Of a stretch of 64,000 nt of DNA, positions 18,033-27,086 are shown one piece after another. Numbering within the stretch: position 1 is the stretch's first letter; each line of letters begins with the position of its first letter. The stretch is taken from assembly GCA_965231925.1 (NCBI GenBank), contig OZ246894.1:4464001-4528000 (forward strand), written 5' to 3'. The notes under the pieces were generated by a model that was given only the letters and a program-made list of their open reading frames with translations, ran no database searches and was not told the origin of the DNA. Made by a program: the position numbers and the translations under genes. Source of the DNA: Poriferisodalis sp965231925. Its GTDB lineage: Bacteria > Actinomycetota > Acidimicrobiia > Acidimicrobiales > Poriferisodalaceae.

Positions 18033-19491
18033 GGATCGCCACCTCCGAGACAGAGCCCGATGCCGGGCTCGCCCGCAGCCCGGTACCCCCAGACCCAGCA
18101 CCGGTCAACTCAGCGTCGAGGTGCGCGTTCGGCGCCACCCGGGCCTCGAATTCCTCGGGGAATAACGTCATGGCTGAGTGCACCGGGGCGAACGCAGAGG
18201 GTCCCACGAAGCAGATCGTTGTCATCTGGTACGGGAACGGCTTCGGCTCGAGGCCTCGTTCGGGCACCGCGGCATGGGGGAAGTCGCCTGGGCAGATCGA
18301 GGCGCCCACCTCGAACAGCAGGTCGAGGTCGCGCGGTGTGCCCGTCCCGTCGCATACCCGGCGCAGCACGCGCTCCAGCCAGGTTGCCCCTTCCCGGCAC
18401 GGCACGCACTTGCCGCACGACTCGTGGGCATAGAACTTGGTCAGCGTCAGTGCCGCCGCGGGGATGTCGGTGGTGTCGTCCATCACCATCACTGCGCCGG
18501 AGCCCAGCATCGACCCCTGGGGGCCGATCTCGGAGGCCTCAAAGGGCAGGTCCAACTGTGCAGGCGTGAACCAGGGCGCTGAGCCACCGCCGGGAACAAA
18601 CGCCTTCAGCTCACGTCCCGGTCGCATGCCGCCGCAATAGTCGGGGCGATAGATGAGGTCACGGAATGTGGTGGTGCCGTTCGTGATCTCGAACACGCCT
18701 GGACGCTGGACGTGCCCGCTGACCGCCACCATGCGGGTGCCAGGCGATGTCGGCGTGCCGATGGCCGTGAACGCCTCCGCGCCATGACGCAGGATCCATG
18801 GCAAGTTCGCCAGGGTCTCGACGTTGTTCACGATGGTGGGCTGGCCGTACAGCCCGATGGCCGCCGGGAAGTAGGGGGGCTTCAGCCGCGGCATGCCGCG
18901 GTTGCCTTCGAGGCTTTCGATGAGGGCCGTTTCCTCGCCCACCACATACGCGCCTGCGCCCGAGTGCAGGACGATATCGACCGAGAAATCAGTCCCGCAG
19001 ATGTTGCGGCCCACCCAGCCTGCCTCGTATGCCTCATTCAGGGCTTGCGCCACACGTTCTTGCGCGAGCGCCATCTCGCCGCGGATGTAGAGGAAGCACT
19101 GCGACAATCCCACGGCATAGCAGGCAATGAGACACCCTTCGATGAGCTGATGCGGGTCGAGCTCCATGAGCAGGCGGTCCTTGTAGGTGCCCGGCTCAGA
19201 CTCGTCGCCGTTCACCACGAGGTAGCGAGGCCACACACCCGGCGGGCAGAAGCCCCACTTCACACCTGCCGGGAAACCGGCGCCGCCACGGCCAAGCAAG
19301 GTCGCGTCGCGCACTTCGCCGTGAACTTCGGCTGGCGTGCGCCCGAGTGCAGCGCGCAAACCCTCATAGCCGTCTGTCGCGAGATACCGCTCAAGTGTGT
19401 AGCTGTCAGGGTGATCGAATCGCTCGGTGACGATGCGCGGCGCGTCGTTGACGACAAACCCGGGCGCATGGGCAATGGTGTACGGCGTCAT
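18025..19491 (-). CDS. nuoF: NADH-quinone oxidoreductase subunit F (NADH/FMN)
   Basis: 488 aa. Binds NADH, FMN and a [4Fe-4S] cluster; entry point for electrons. Seen: GRGGAGFPAGVKWGF (nucleotide site), NGDESEPGTYKDR, GAGAYVCGEE-like AGAYVVGEETALIESLEG, and the cluster motif SCGKCVPCREG with its distal Cys. The ATG at 19491 overlaps the nuoE stop (ATGA). Confidence 0.96.
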   Translation of the reverse strand: MTPYTIAHAPGFVVNDAPRIVTERFDHPDSYTLERYLATDGYEGLRAALGRTPAEVHGEVRDATLLGRGGAGFPAGVKWGFCPPGVWPRYLVVNGDESEPGTYKDRLLMELDPHQLIEGCLIACYAVGLSQCFLYIRGEMALAQERVAQALNEAYEAGWVGRNICGTDFSVDIVLHSGAGAYVVGEETALIESLEGNRGMPRLKPPYFPAAIGLYGQPTIVNNVETLANLPWILRHGAEAFTAIGTPTSPGTRMVAVSGHVQRPGVFEITNGTTTFRDLIYRPDYCGGMRPGRELKAFVPGGGSAPWFTPAQLDLPFEASEIGPQGSMLGSGAVMVMDDTTDIPAAALTLTKFYAHESCGKCVPCREGATWLERVLRRVCDGTGTPRDLDLLFEVGASICPGDFPHAAVPERGLEPKPFPYQMTTICFVGPSAFAPVHSAMTLFPEEFEARVAPNAHLDAELTGAGSGGTGLRASPASGSVSEVAIRV

Positions 19492-20120
19492 GAGCTGTGC
19501 CTCCCACCATTGGTCGCCGGAGCCGTCAGCCACACGGGTTCTTCGTTCACTTCTTCCGGTGGAATGGCGCCGACCGCCCGTTCGGCCGGAATGTGTTGCC
19601 GTACGCGCGCCGTGGTGCCATGCGGCGGGATTTCGTCGTCCAGGACGCCCGCAGCGAGATCGTCGACGAGCTGGTCGAACCCGTCAGCGTCGACCCGGTA
19701 GCGGTAGCGGTAATTCACCTGCAAGCACGGCGCTTCGGTGCAGGCGGCCTGGCATTCCGCGGACGCCAGCGTGAACATGCCGTCGGAGGTGGTGCCGCCG
19801 GCGCGAACGCCCAGGCGCTCTTGCGCGTGGGACATGAGCTCGACCGCTCCTGCGAGCGCACACGACATCGTGGCGCAGATGTTCACGAGGTACTTGCCGA
19901 CGGGCTCCCGCTTGAACATCTCGTAGAACGAGCAGGTGCCGAGCACCTCGGCCGATGTCGTTTCGACGAGCTCGGCGATCTCCACCATCGCCTCTTCGGA
20001 GACCCAGCCGGCTTGTGCCTGCGCGACGTGCAGCAGCGGGATCATCGCCGAGCGACGCTTCGGGTACCGGCCGATAATCTCGGCCGCCAGCGCGCGGTTC
20101 TCTTCAGTAAAGAAGCTCAC
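19488..20120 (-). CDS. nuoE: NADH-quinone oxidoreductase subunit E ([2Fe-2S])
   Basis: 210 aa. Thioredoxin-like [2Fe-2S] protein; the four ligands are in ICATMSCALAG and AECQAACTEAPC. A C-terminal extension of about 35 residues follows the fold. GTG at 20120 is preceded by GGAAGGA and overlaps, as GTGA, the stop of the second of two relay mini-ORFs that fill the 123-base gap after nuoD. Confidence 0.94.
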   Translation of the reverse strand: MSFFTEENRALAAEIIGRYPKRRSAMIPLLHVAQAQAGWVSEEAMVEIAELVETTSAEVLGTCSFYEMFKREPVGKYLVNICATMSCALAGAVELMSHAQERLGVRAGGTTSDGMFTLASAECQAACTEAPCLQVNYRYRYRVDADGFDQLVDDLAAGVLDDEIPPHGTTARVRQHIPAERAVGAIPPEEVNEEPVWLTAPATNGGRHSS

Positions 20121-20182
20121 CCGGCTGTCCTTCCACCGTCGGACGCGGAGCCAACACCGGCGCGGCGGTCACAGACCCTCAT
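20117..20182 (-). other. Relay mini-ORF 2 between nuoD and nuoE (21 aa)
   Basis: ATG (20182-20180) overlaps the stop of relay mini-ORF 1 as ATGA; its stop (20119-20117) overlaps the nuoE GTG as GTGA. The product begins MRVCDRRAGVGSASDG, nearly identical to mini-ORF 1, showing that the pair arose by a 65-bp tandem duplication. Confidence 0.5.
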
Positions 20183-20265
20183 CGGTCGACCTCCCCGCTT
20201 CCGTCGGACGCGGAGCCAACACCGGCGCGGCGGTCACACGCCCTCATCGATCTACTTCCCCCATA
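20136..20265. repeat. 65-bp imperfect tandem repeat between nuoD and nuoE
   Basis: Copies at about 20136-20200 and 20201-20265. The first 38 bases are identical (from CCGTCGGACGCGGAGCC), the rest differ by a few bases. The unit includes the last codons and stop of nuoD (EVDR then TGA), so that ending is present twice. The 65-bp period is 2 modulo 3. Confidence 0.9.
20179..20247 (-). other. Relay mini-ORF 1 between nuoD and nuoE (22 aa)
   Basis: ATG (20247-20245) overlaps the nuoD stop as ATGA, and the stop (20181-20179) overlaps the ATG of mini-ORF 2 as ATGA. The product begins MRACDRRAGVGSASDG and ends GEVDR, the same four residues that end NuoD. Confidence 0.5.
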
Positions 20266-21563
20266 ATCGGGTCGACGGAGGAGATGATGGCTACGGCATC
20301 GGCCAGCAAACCGCCGTACATCAGATGAGGCAGGCTCTGCAGGTTCACGAATGACGGCGCCCGGATGTGCACGCGCTGCGGCTTGGGCCCGCCGTCGGAC
20401 ACCAGGTAGCAGCCCAGCTCGCCACGGGGCGACTCGACTGCGACGTACGTCTCACCGGGGGGCACCCGAAAGCCCTCGGTGAAGATCTTGAAGTGGTGGA
20501 TCAGCGCTTCCATCGACTCGTCGATGCGGGCCCGGGGTGGCGGCGTGACCTTGCGGTCTTCCGCGCGGTAGGGGCCCTTCGGCATCTTGTCGAGGCATTG
20601 GGCAACGATGCGCATCGACTCCCGGATCTCGTTCAGACGGATGGAATAGCGATCGAACGTGTCGCCGTAGGCACCGACGACGACGTCAAAGTCAACCTCG
20701 TCGTAGGCCAGGTACGGCATGGTGCGGCGCAGGTCCCAGGCTTCGCCGGTGCTGCGGAGCAGCGGCCCCGTGGCCGACATGGCAATGGCCTCCTCAGCAG
20801 TCATGACGCCGACGCCTTGGGTGCGGTCCCGCCAGATCGGCTGGCCGGTCATCAACGTGTCGAACTCGACGAGCCGGTCGGGCAGCACCGCCAAGATGTG
20901 CTCCACGTCGTCCTGCCAGCCGTCGGGCAGGTCGGCCGCCACACCGCCTGGGCGGATGTAGTTGTGGTTCATCCGCAAGCCGGTGACGCTCTCGAAGAAC
21001 CGCAGGATCTCTTCTCGCTCGCGCCAGCCGTAGAGCATCATCCCGACCGCGCCGAGGTCCATGCCGTTCGTGGCCAGAAACAGCAGGTGCGAGCTCATGC
21101 GGTTCAACTCGCACATCAGCATGCGAATCCAGGTAGCTCGCGGCGGGATCTCCGTTCCCAGCAGGTCTTCGACGGCGAGGCAGAACACCAGCTCGGTGAA
21201 CAGCGGCGAGGCGTAATCCATGCGGGTGACGTTCGTCGGCCCCTGCAGGTAGGTGAGATCCTCGGCGGTCTTCTCCATGCCGGTGTGGAGGTAGCCGATG
21301 ATCGGCTTTGACCGCAGCACGGTCTCGCCCTGCAGTTCCATCGCTATACGCAGCACACCGTGGGTGGACGGGTGCTGCGGACCCATGTTGATGAGCATCG
21401 GACCGTCGTCGGGCGCCGCAGCGACGGTCTCTATCTCGTCATCGACATCGGCTGGGTCCAACGGCGCCGATGAAACATCGGCGGCTGCCAGCGCTGTCTC
21501 TTCGGAGATGCGCAGCACGGCGTCGGTCGGCCGGCGGATGGCCGCGGTCGTCGTGGCGCTCAT
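20244..21563 (-). CDS. nuoD: NADH-quinone oxidoreductase subunit D
   Basis: 439 aa. Forms the quinone pocket with NuoB in the peripheral arm. Seen: the LINMGPQHPSTHGVLR start of the core (about residue 57), the GYLHTGMEK motif, and the C-terminal DPIMGEVDR, close to the family end. The N-terminal extension of about 50 residues is Ala/Asp-rich and looks unstructured. ATG 21563 overlaps the nuoC stop (ATGA). Confidence 0.96.
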   Translation of the reverse strand: MSATTTAAIRRPTDAVLRISEETALAAADVSSAPLDPADVDDEIETVAAAPDDGPMLINMGPQHPSTHGVLRIAMELQGETVLRSKPIIGYLHTGMEKTAEDLTYLQGPTNVTRMDYASPLFTELVFCLAVEDLLGTEIPPRATWIRMLMCELNRMSSHLLFLATNGMDLGAVGMMLYGWREREEILRFFESVTGLRMNHNYIRPGGVAADLPDGWQDDVEHILAVLPDRLVEFDTLMTGQPIWRDRTQGVGVMTAEEAIAMSATGPLLRSTGEAWDLRRTMPYLAYDEVDFDVVVGAYGDTFDRYSIRLNEIRESMRIVAQCLDKMPKGPYRAEDRKVTPPPRARIDESMEALIHHFKIFTEGFRVPPGETYVAVESPRGELGCYLVSDGGPKPQRVHIRAPSFVNLQSLPHLMYGGLLADAVAIISSVDPIMGEVDR

Positions 21564-22090
21564 CGGCCTTCGACTGCCTTGAACTGCACCGGTATCGCAC
21601 CGATGGCGTAGTCCTTGCGCAGCGGGTGTCCATCCCAGTCCGGCGGCATGAGGATGCGGCTGGGATCGGGGTGGTCGCCGAAGCTGATGCCGAACAGGTC
21701 GGCCGCCTCCCGCTCAGGCGCCTCGGCACCCGGGTACAGCCCGACCAACGACGGCAACTGCGGATCTTGTGCAGGCACCTGGGTGCGGATACGCAGCCGA
21801 CGCCGGCCACGCAGGTCCAGCAGATTCACCACCACTTCGAAGCGTTCGGGCTCAATGCTCGGCGGCACGGTGCGGCTGCGATTGGTGAGCCCGTCAACGG
21901 CACACACGTCGACGCACAGCTCGAAGCCATCGGCTGCGGCCATGCCGAGCACATCGAGGTACTCGTCACGGCTCGGGTGCAGCACCTGCTGGCCGCGCTC
22001 GTCAGAGCACGGAACGCCGAACATGGTCGGCCCCGAATCGACTTCTGCTGCTGGCGCGGCATCGTCGTCGGTTACGTCCTCATCTGCCAT
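21560..22090 (-). CDS. nuoC: NADH-quinone oxidoreductase subunit C
   Basis: 176 aa. The conserved 30-kDa-subunit signature is present: APEREAADLFGISFGDHPDPSRILMPPDW, of which the core is EREAADLFGI and RILMPPDWDGHPLRKDY. No cofactor; structural part of the peripheral arm. The start ATG at 22090 shares one base with the nuoB stop (TGATG). Confidence 0.95.
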   Translation of the reverse strand: MADEDVTDDDAAPAAEVDSGPTMFGVPCSDERGQQVLHPSRDEYLDVLGMAAADGFELCVDVCAVDGLTNRSRTVPPSIEPERFEVVVNLLDLRGRRRLRIRTQVPAQDPQLPSLVGLYPGAEAPEREAADLFGISFGDHPDPSRILMPPDWDGHPLRKDYAIGAIPVQFKAVEGR

Positions 22091-22713
22091 CAGCGCGTCA
22101 CCACAGCGCTCGACGGATCGGCTCCATGTGCCGCTGGATTCGACTGCGGCACTCCATGTGCCGCCAGATCCACGGCAGCGCCGCCGCCTCGCTCAGCCCG
22201 GCGCTGGGTCAGCTCGCCGGTGCGGATCTTCTCGTGCAGCGCAAGGATCGCGTGCAGCAGCGTCTCAGGTCCCGGCGGGCAGCCAGGCGCATACATGTCG
22301 ACGGGAACGACCTGGTCGACGCCCTGCACGATGGCGTAGTTGTTGAACATCCCGCCGCTGGACGCGCACACGCCCATCGACAGCACCCACTTGGGCTCCA
22401 TCATCTGGTCGTAGATCTGGCGCAGTACCGGGGCCATCTTCTGGCTGACGCGGCCCGCCACGATCATCAGGTCGGCTTGGCGAGGCGAAGCGCGGAACGT
22501 TTCCATGCCGAAGCGGGCCAAGTCGTAATGAGCCGTGCCCGTCGCCATCATCTCGATGGCGCAGCAAGCGAGCCCGAAGGTGGCCGGCATCAGGCTGCGT
22601 CGCCGCGCCCACTTCACCAGCTCCTCGACCGGTGCGGTGAAAAAGTTGTGACCGAGGCCCGCGAGACCGTCGTCGATGCCGAGTCGCGTCTTGAGGTCGT
22701 CGATTCCCGCCAT
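22090..22713 (-). CDS. nuoB: NADH-quinone oxidoreductase subunit B (N2 cluster)
   Basis: 207 aa. Carries cluster N2, the last electron donor to quinone: ligands seen in GLACCAIEMMATG, MGVCASSGGMF and APGCPPGPETLL. Residues after about 165 form a variable tail with a repeated AAHG (from a short direct repeat CTCCATGTGCCGC at about 22121 and 22151). The start overlaps the nuoA stop (TGATG). Confidence 0.96.
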   Translation of the reverse strand: MAGIDDLKTRLGIDDGLAGLGHNFFTAPVEELVKWARRRSLMPATFGLACCAIEMMATGTAHYDLARFGMETFRASPRQADLMIVAGRVSQKMAPVLRQIYDQMMEPKWVLSMGVCASSGGMFNNYAIVQGVDQVVPVDMYAPGCPPGPETLLHAILALHEKIRTGELTQRRAERGGGAAVDLAAHGVPQSNPAAHGADPSSAVVTR

Positions 22714-23255
22714 CAGCCCGCTCCCATGATGTTGCTGGCTTGAGCGACACCGTGTCGTGGTGCGCCGCTCCATGCGGCGCCGGGCCGCTCGTCGCTCGGG
22801 ATGTAGGTACGACCCGTGAGTCCGACGGTGCGCACGCCTTGAACGCCGCTGCGGCTCGCGGGGGGCAGCGGGAGGACGCGGCGCTTGCGCGGCCCCCACT
22901 CCAGCCCGCCCATGGCCAGCTCATAGACGAACGACAGGAAGAAGATCACGACGAAGATCAGCATCGCCATGAACCCGAAGAGGCCCAGCTCGCCGTTCGC
23001 GACTGCCCACGGGTACAGGAAGACGATCTCGATGTCGAACATGATGAACAGCATCGCCACGAGGTAGAAGCGCACGGGAAATCGTTCGGGAATGGCGGCC
23101 TGGTCGACGATGCCGCATTCGTAGGACGCCAGCTTGGCGTTCGTGGCGCGCTGGGGCGCCAGCAGCCGCGACGCGATGATGCTGACGAGCACGAACACGA
23201 CAGCGAGCACGCCGAGAACCAACACCGGCAGGTATTCCGCCAAGCCGCTGTTCAT
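22713..23255 (-). CDS. nuoA: NADH-quinone oxidoreductase subunit A
   Basis: 180 aa, longer than the usual 120-140 because of a C-terminal hydrophilic tail of about 55 residues. Three membrane helices; conserved YECGI, PVRFYLVAMLFIMFDIEIVFLYPWA (quoted in part) and the loop Cys that faces the quinone site. ATG at 23255 is preceded by GGGGGA. First nuo gene; transcription probably comes from the cytochrome b genes upstream. Confidence 0.94.
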   Translation of the reverse strand: MNSGLAEYLPVLVLGVLAVVFVLVSIIASRLLAPQRATNAKLASYECGIVDQAAIPERFPVRFYLVAMLFIMFDIEIVFLYPWAVANGELGLFGFMAMLIFVVIFFLSFVYELAMGGLEWGPRKRRVLPLPPASRSGVQGVRTVGLTGRTYIPSDERPGAAWSGAPRHGVAQASNIMGAG

Positions 23256-23268
23256 GCGCCGGTCCCCC

Positions 23269-23334
23269 TCAGCGAGTCGTCGATGTACTGGCGGCCTCAG
23301 TCTGGCCCAAAAACAGCTCAGCCCCTGCGGTCAC
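23269..23334 (-). other. Half-relay mini-ORF before nuoA (21 aa)
   Basis: GTG (23334-23332) overlaps the stop of the upstream membrane-protein gene as GTGA. Its stop lies 13 bases before the nuoA ATG, so only the upstream end is coupled. The product begins VTAGAELFLG. Weaker case than the complete relay ORFs. Confidence 0.25.
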
Positions 23335-24227
23335 TGGCTCGCAGCTTCGCGCACCGCCCAGATTGCCTGGTCACGCCGGTGCAGGTGATAGCAGCCCAAG
23401 CCGAACAGCAACGCCGAGAAGATGGTCAGCAACGCCGGGCGCAGCCGGACGCTGCCGTGATCGCGCACCAGCACGACCGAATACACAGGCTCGTTCTCGT
23501 CGATCTGAGGATCGGGGATCACGAGCTCTCCGTCGTCTCCGAACAGATTTGGATCAATCTCGACCCTCGGCCTGAACGGCTGGATCTGCACGACGGCGTA
23601 GTGCGGTTTGCCCCTGCTCGGCAGGAAGTACTGCGTGATGACGTTGTCGGGGATGCCCAACGGCCGGTATCGCTCACCGCCCCGGATCAGCACTCGGTAG
23701 GTCTGGTATTCGTCCGCGGCTGAGAACAAGCACGAATTCACTGCCAGCAACTGCCGCGGGTCCGCAGCGTCGCAGACAACATGTCCATCGGCAGCCGAGC
23801 GGGCGTCAGCCGCAAACGCCTGGGCTTGCACGAGCTCGGGATCGACGACGTCTTCGGCGCCGTCGTCTCGTTTCTCGTCGGCAACTATCTGGATCCAGCC
23901 ATCGGGTGGCTGATCGACAGGGATGCCCTGGAGCCGCTGCACCTCGTCGACGAGCACCGTTGCGGGATCGGAGGTCACAGCCAGCACATTCCAGCCGGGC
24001 TGGCTGCCGATCCATCCGATGCCAAACACCCACCACACGATGGACATCAGCAGCATCCAGCCCCACAGCCCGGTCCACGCCACCAAGAAGCCGAGCCGGA
24101 CCCCCAGGTTGGTAGCCAGCAGCAAGTAGACCGACCCGCACAGCACGGCGATGCCGATGATGACGGCCAGGTATCCGGTGAGAACTGGATCCCAGCTGAC
24201 AATGCCGATTAGGTGCGCGGCGGTCAT
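23331..24227 (-). CDS. Conserved membrane protein between cytochrome c and nuoA
   Basis: 298 aa. Two or three membrane helices at the N-terminus (from about 18 to 75, including WTGLWGWMLLMSIVWWVFGI), a large hydrophilic domain (about 85-255) with two Cys (CDAADP and NSCLFSA) and one more helix near the C-terminus (LLTIFSALLFGLGCYHL). I do not recognise a named family. The ATG overlaps the cytochrome c stop, so it is made with the bc complex and may be an assembly or accessory subunit of it. Confidence 0.7.
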   Translation of the reverse strand: MTAAHLIGIVSWDPVLTGYLAVIIGIAVLCGSVYLLLATNLGVRLGFLVAWTGLWGWMLLMSIVWWVFGIGWIGSQPGWNVLAVTSDPATVLVDEVQRLQGIPVDQPPDGWIQIVADEKRDDGAEDVVDPELVQAQAFAADARSAADGHVVCDAADPRQLLAVNSCLFSAADEYQTYRVLIRGGERYRPLGIPDNVITQYFLPSRGKPHYAVVQIQPFRPRVEIDPNLFGDDGELVIPDPQIDENEPVYSVVLVRDHGSVRLRPALLTIFSALLFGLGCYHLHRRDQAIWAVREAASQ

Positions 24228-25378
24228 TCGTCATCTCCCGCTTCGTGCAGCAGATCGAAGCCGACCGCAGTCTGGCTCTGCGGATCGAGGCCGCGCTCGT
24301 ACTCGACGATCTTCCGGATGTCGTCGGGGGTCAGCGCCTTCTTGAAGCCAGGCATGCCGTAGTTGCCCAGCCGCGCGAATTCTCCAAACGCCACGTTGTC
24401 GGCTGCGCCCTCGGAGACGAACGAGATGTGGTCTTCGATGTCGGGGAACAACCGCTCAAGGCTCACGCTGTTGAGCGCCGGGCCGTAGCGTCCGGCGCCG
24501 TCAGGTCCAGGGAGCACCGACACCGTTCCGCCGTTGTTGGGCAGCTGCGCAGAGCCGCGGCCCGGCCAGCGCGGCGTATGGCAGCGGGCGCAATGCAGAT
24601 CGAACAAGATCTTCCCGTCCGACGCCTCCGCGTACACGTCCGACGCCCTGGCAGCCTCGAACCGGGCCGTGGCCCGAGCGTTTGCGTCGGGATTGATGAC
24701 GACACCCTCTTCGGCATTGGCTTCGGCTTCCTTGCCGATCCTCGAGTCCCACAGCCACGCCACGAGGTCGTCGATCTGCTGGTCGTTGTACGGACCGCCG
24801 CCCTCGAGGCCCCACGCCGGCATGACGCCTCGGCCGTAGACGATGATCTGGCGCACCTCGCTGACTTCGTCCAACGTCTCGGCATCGGTGTCGAAACGCG
24901 TGAACACGTCGTCGAGGGACGGGGCCTCCCACGTCGTGTTGATGATGAAGGATTCCTTGTCGGCGAACTGGTGGCCGATGTCGAGCACCACCGGTGCGAA
25001 ACGCGCCCCGCCGAGATCAGCACCATGGCAATCGGTGCATTCCGCCGCGGCGGCGACGGCTTCACCTCGGCTGACGGCCGCTTCAGAGAACGACGTTTCC
25101 GCCCCTGAACGGCGCCCACCCTCGAGCATCCAGTAGATCGGAAGCACCAGCGCCATGATCAACAGCATCAGCACCCCGAAGGCCTGCACCTTCTCAAGCC
25201 GGCTGCCCTCGAGTTCCTCGTCGTCGGGCATGTTGCCGCGGTTCGGCGCGAGCTCCATTTCGCTGCCGATTTCGGCCTTCGCCTGGCGAATGTTGACGAA
25301 GACGTAAATCGCCCATCCGACGACGACTATCGCCAAGAGCACAATCGCGATCGAACGCTCCGTGCTGGCGGCCAGCAT
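24224..25378 (-). CDS. Membrane-anchored diheme cytochrome c subunit of the bc complex
   Basis: 384 aa from ATG 25378, with GAGG upstream; a GTG at 25396 would overlap the Rieske gene instead. Two membrane helices (about 8-30 and 68-85) are followed by two cytochrome c domains with CTDCH (about 114) and CARCH (about 270) haem sites; Met ligands are probable at MPAWG and MPGFK. It corresponds functionally to QcrC: takes electrons from the Rieske centre to the terminal oxidase. The two haem domains are separated by a long acidic linker. It differs in layout from the classic actinobacterial QcrC. Confidence 0.88.
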   Translation of the reverse strand: MLAASTERSIAIVLLAIVVVGWAIYVFVNIRQAKAEIGSEMELAPNRGNMPDDEELEGSRLEKVQAFGVLMLLIMALVLPIYWMLEGGRRSGAETSFSEAAVSRGEAVAAAAECTDCHGADLGGARFAPVVLDIGHQFADKESFIINTTWEAPSLDDVFTRFDTDAETLDEVSEVRQIIVYGRGVMPAWGLEGGGPYNDQQIDDLVAWLWDSRIGKEAEANAEEGVVINPDANARATARFEAARASDVYAEASDGKILFDLHCARCHTPRWPGRGSAQLPNNGGTVSVLPGPDGAGRYGPALNSVSLERLFPDIEDHISFVSEGAADNVAFGEFARLGNYGMPGFKKALTPDDIRKIVEYERGLDPQSQTAVGFDLLHEAGDDE

Positions 25379-25388
25379 GTGGCTTGCC

Positions 25389-26279
25389 TCAGGCACAGTG
25401 CGGTCCCTCGAGGCCCTGCCCCGTGGTGTCGGTGCCGATCGCAGGTCCCTGCGACACCTTGCCAGTGTCGACGAAGACGTTGCCTCCCTCGATGGTCACC
25501 GGGAATCTGTCCATGCCGCGAGGCGCGGGGCCTGATTTCTTCTCGCCGACGCGGTTGTACTTCGAACCGTGGCAGGGGCATTCGAACCACTGCGAGCTGC
25601 CGCATACCGGCACCTTGCAGCCGAGGTGCGGGCACACCTGCCACAGTGCGACGTAGCCCTGCCTCATAGCGTCGAGCACCGCGCCGCCGTACACCGTCTC
25701 GGCGTTCGACAGCGTCGCAGAGTCTGTCGGGTAGGGCTGGATATAACTCTGTGCCTCCGAGAAGTACGAGAAGTTCTCGGCTGGGGTTGACGAAGTGATC
25801 GCCTCGTCGACCGATGCCACCGAGCCAATCTTGATCTTCGAACCGAAACCGCCCGTCGGGCGTGGCCACAAGAAGGCGATCATGGCGGCGTTGAAGGTTC
25901 CCAGACCAGTCGCCATCAGCAACACCGAGGACCGGTTCAAGAACTGCCGTCGAGTGACGCCCACCTCTTCGGCGGGCGGCGGCGCCCAGTCTTGGGGCAG
26001 CTCAGGCTCGGCCACCGCGACGGTCGACGGACGACGCTCCAAGGCCACCGAGCGCTCCAGCTCGCGAGCTTCCGAGCTGATGCCGAAGGCACCGGCCTCA
26101 TCCCCAGCCGCTGCGTCGTCGCCGGCCGCACCCGCGGCCAGCTCGTCGCGGCGACGCGTCTCGCGCGACAGGTGCCCCAGGCCGGTGGCATCTCGGCGAC
26201 GCAAGGAGACGAACGCGACCACCGCACCCAGCACAACGATGACCGGGATGGCAATCGCGAGAATCGTTCCGGTGGACAT
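25389..26279 (-). CDS. qcrA: Rieske iron-sulfur protein
   Basis: 296 aa. N-terminal helix (4-26), a cytoplasmic stretch, a second membrane helix after VTRRQFLNRSSVLL (about 107-135, which resembles a Tat-type RRxFL segment) and a Rieske domain with CPHLGC and CPCHGS plus the extra disulfide Cys in VPVCGS. It moves electrons from menaquinol at the Qo site to cytochrome c. 12 bases separate it from the cytochrome b C-part gene. Confidence 0.92.
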   Translation of the reverse strand: MSTGTILAIAIPVIVVLGAVVAFVSLRRRDATGLGHLSRETRRRDELAAGAAGDDAAAGDEAGAFGISSEARELERSVALERRPSTVAVAEPELPQDWAPPPAEEVGVTRRQFLNRSSVLLMATGLGTFNAAMIAFLWPRPTGGFGSKIKIGSVASVDEAITSSTPAENFSYFSEAQSYIQPYPTDSATLSNAETVYGGAVLDAMRQGYVALWQVCPHLGCKVPVCGSSQWFECPCHGSKYNRVGEKKSGPAPRGMDRFPVTIEGGNVFVDTGKVSQGPAIGTDTTGQGLEGPHCA

Positions 26280-26291
26280 TCCGACGTGCTC

Positions 26292-27059
26292 CTACAGGTG
26301 GAAGATGCCGTGCAGACCGGTGTCCCACGGGTAGGTGAAGTTGAAGCCCTGCCCCCGGAAGAACGAGCCGATGATCACCAAGACCGCCCAGAACATCAGG
26401 TGGATGGTCTGGATCGAAATGGCGAACTTGCGGTCCTCTGGCCGCAGCGAAGTGTTCCTGTCGATGTAGGGCGCGAACGCCAGCAAGATGAGCGCTACTC
26501 CGGGGATCGTCACGCCGGCGATCATCGGGTCGAACATCGTGAGCAGTTCTTGCAGGCCCAGGAAGTACCACGGTGCCTTGGACGGGTTAGGCGTCTCGTT
26601 GTGGTTCGCCAGCTCCAGCAGCGGTGCGTTGATGAACAGCGAGAACACCAGCGTGAAGGCGGTGATGAACAGCGCAGCGGTGAACTCTGCCGCCAGCAGG
26701 TGGGGCCAGACATGGACCTTGTCGCCCGGGCTGGCCTTGACGTCCTGGATGGAACCCGACTTGACGACCGTCAGCAAGCGATGGGTGTTGCCTGCTGGCC
26801 CGCCCATCAGCGGCGGCAATGCCGTCGCGACACCGCCGCCTGCCGTCGCCGGACCGCCTGCGGGGGCCATGCCGGCAACTGCGGGCGCGCCGCCGGGCTG
26901 CTGGCTGGCTTCCAGTAGCGAACGAGGAATCGTGACACCGTCATCGTCGCCGGGCTGCCCGGCATCTGGGGCCGCGGCTTCGCCGGACGAAGGCGCGCCG
27001 GTCGCACGGGCCCTCGCTTCGGCACTTCGCCGCAGAAGGTGTTCGGGGATCTCAGTCAT
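26292..27059 (-). CDS. Cytochrome b C-terminal part (subunit IV-like)
   Basis: 255 aa. The last 150 residues hold three to four membrane helices with NPSKAPWYFLGLQELL, the region of the Qo site, and end with WDTGLHGIFHL. This is the PetD-like half of a split cytochrome b. The N-terminal 100 residues are Ala/Gly/Pro-rich and hydrophilic and begin MTEIPEHLLRRSAEARARA, a motif also seen at the start of the cytochrome c at 29150. A Gly/Ala-rich linker then leads to the membrane part. Confidence 0.9.
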   Translation of the reverse strand: MTEIPEHLLRRSAEARARATGAPSSGEAAAPDAGQPGDDDGVTIPRSLLEASQQPGGAPAVAGMAPAGGPATAGGGVATALPPLMGGPAGNTHRLLTVVKSGSIQDVKASPGDKVHVWPHLLAAEFTAALFITAFTLVFSLFINAPLLELANHNETPNPSKAPWYFLGLQELLTMFDPMIAGVTIPGVALILLAFAPYIDRNTSLRPEDRKFAISIQTIHLMFWAVLVIIGSFFRGQGFNFTYPWDTGLHGIFHL

Positions 27060-27086
27060 GCTGATGGGGGCGGGCGTTCAGGCTTC

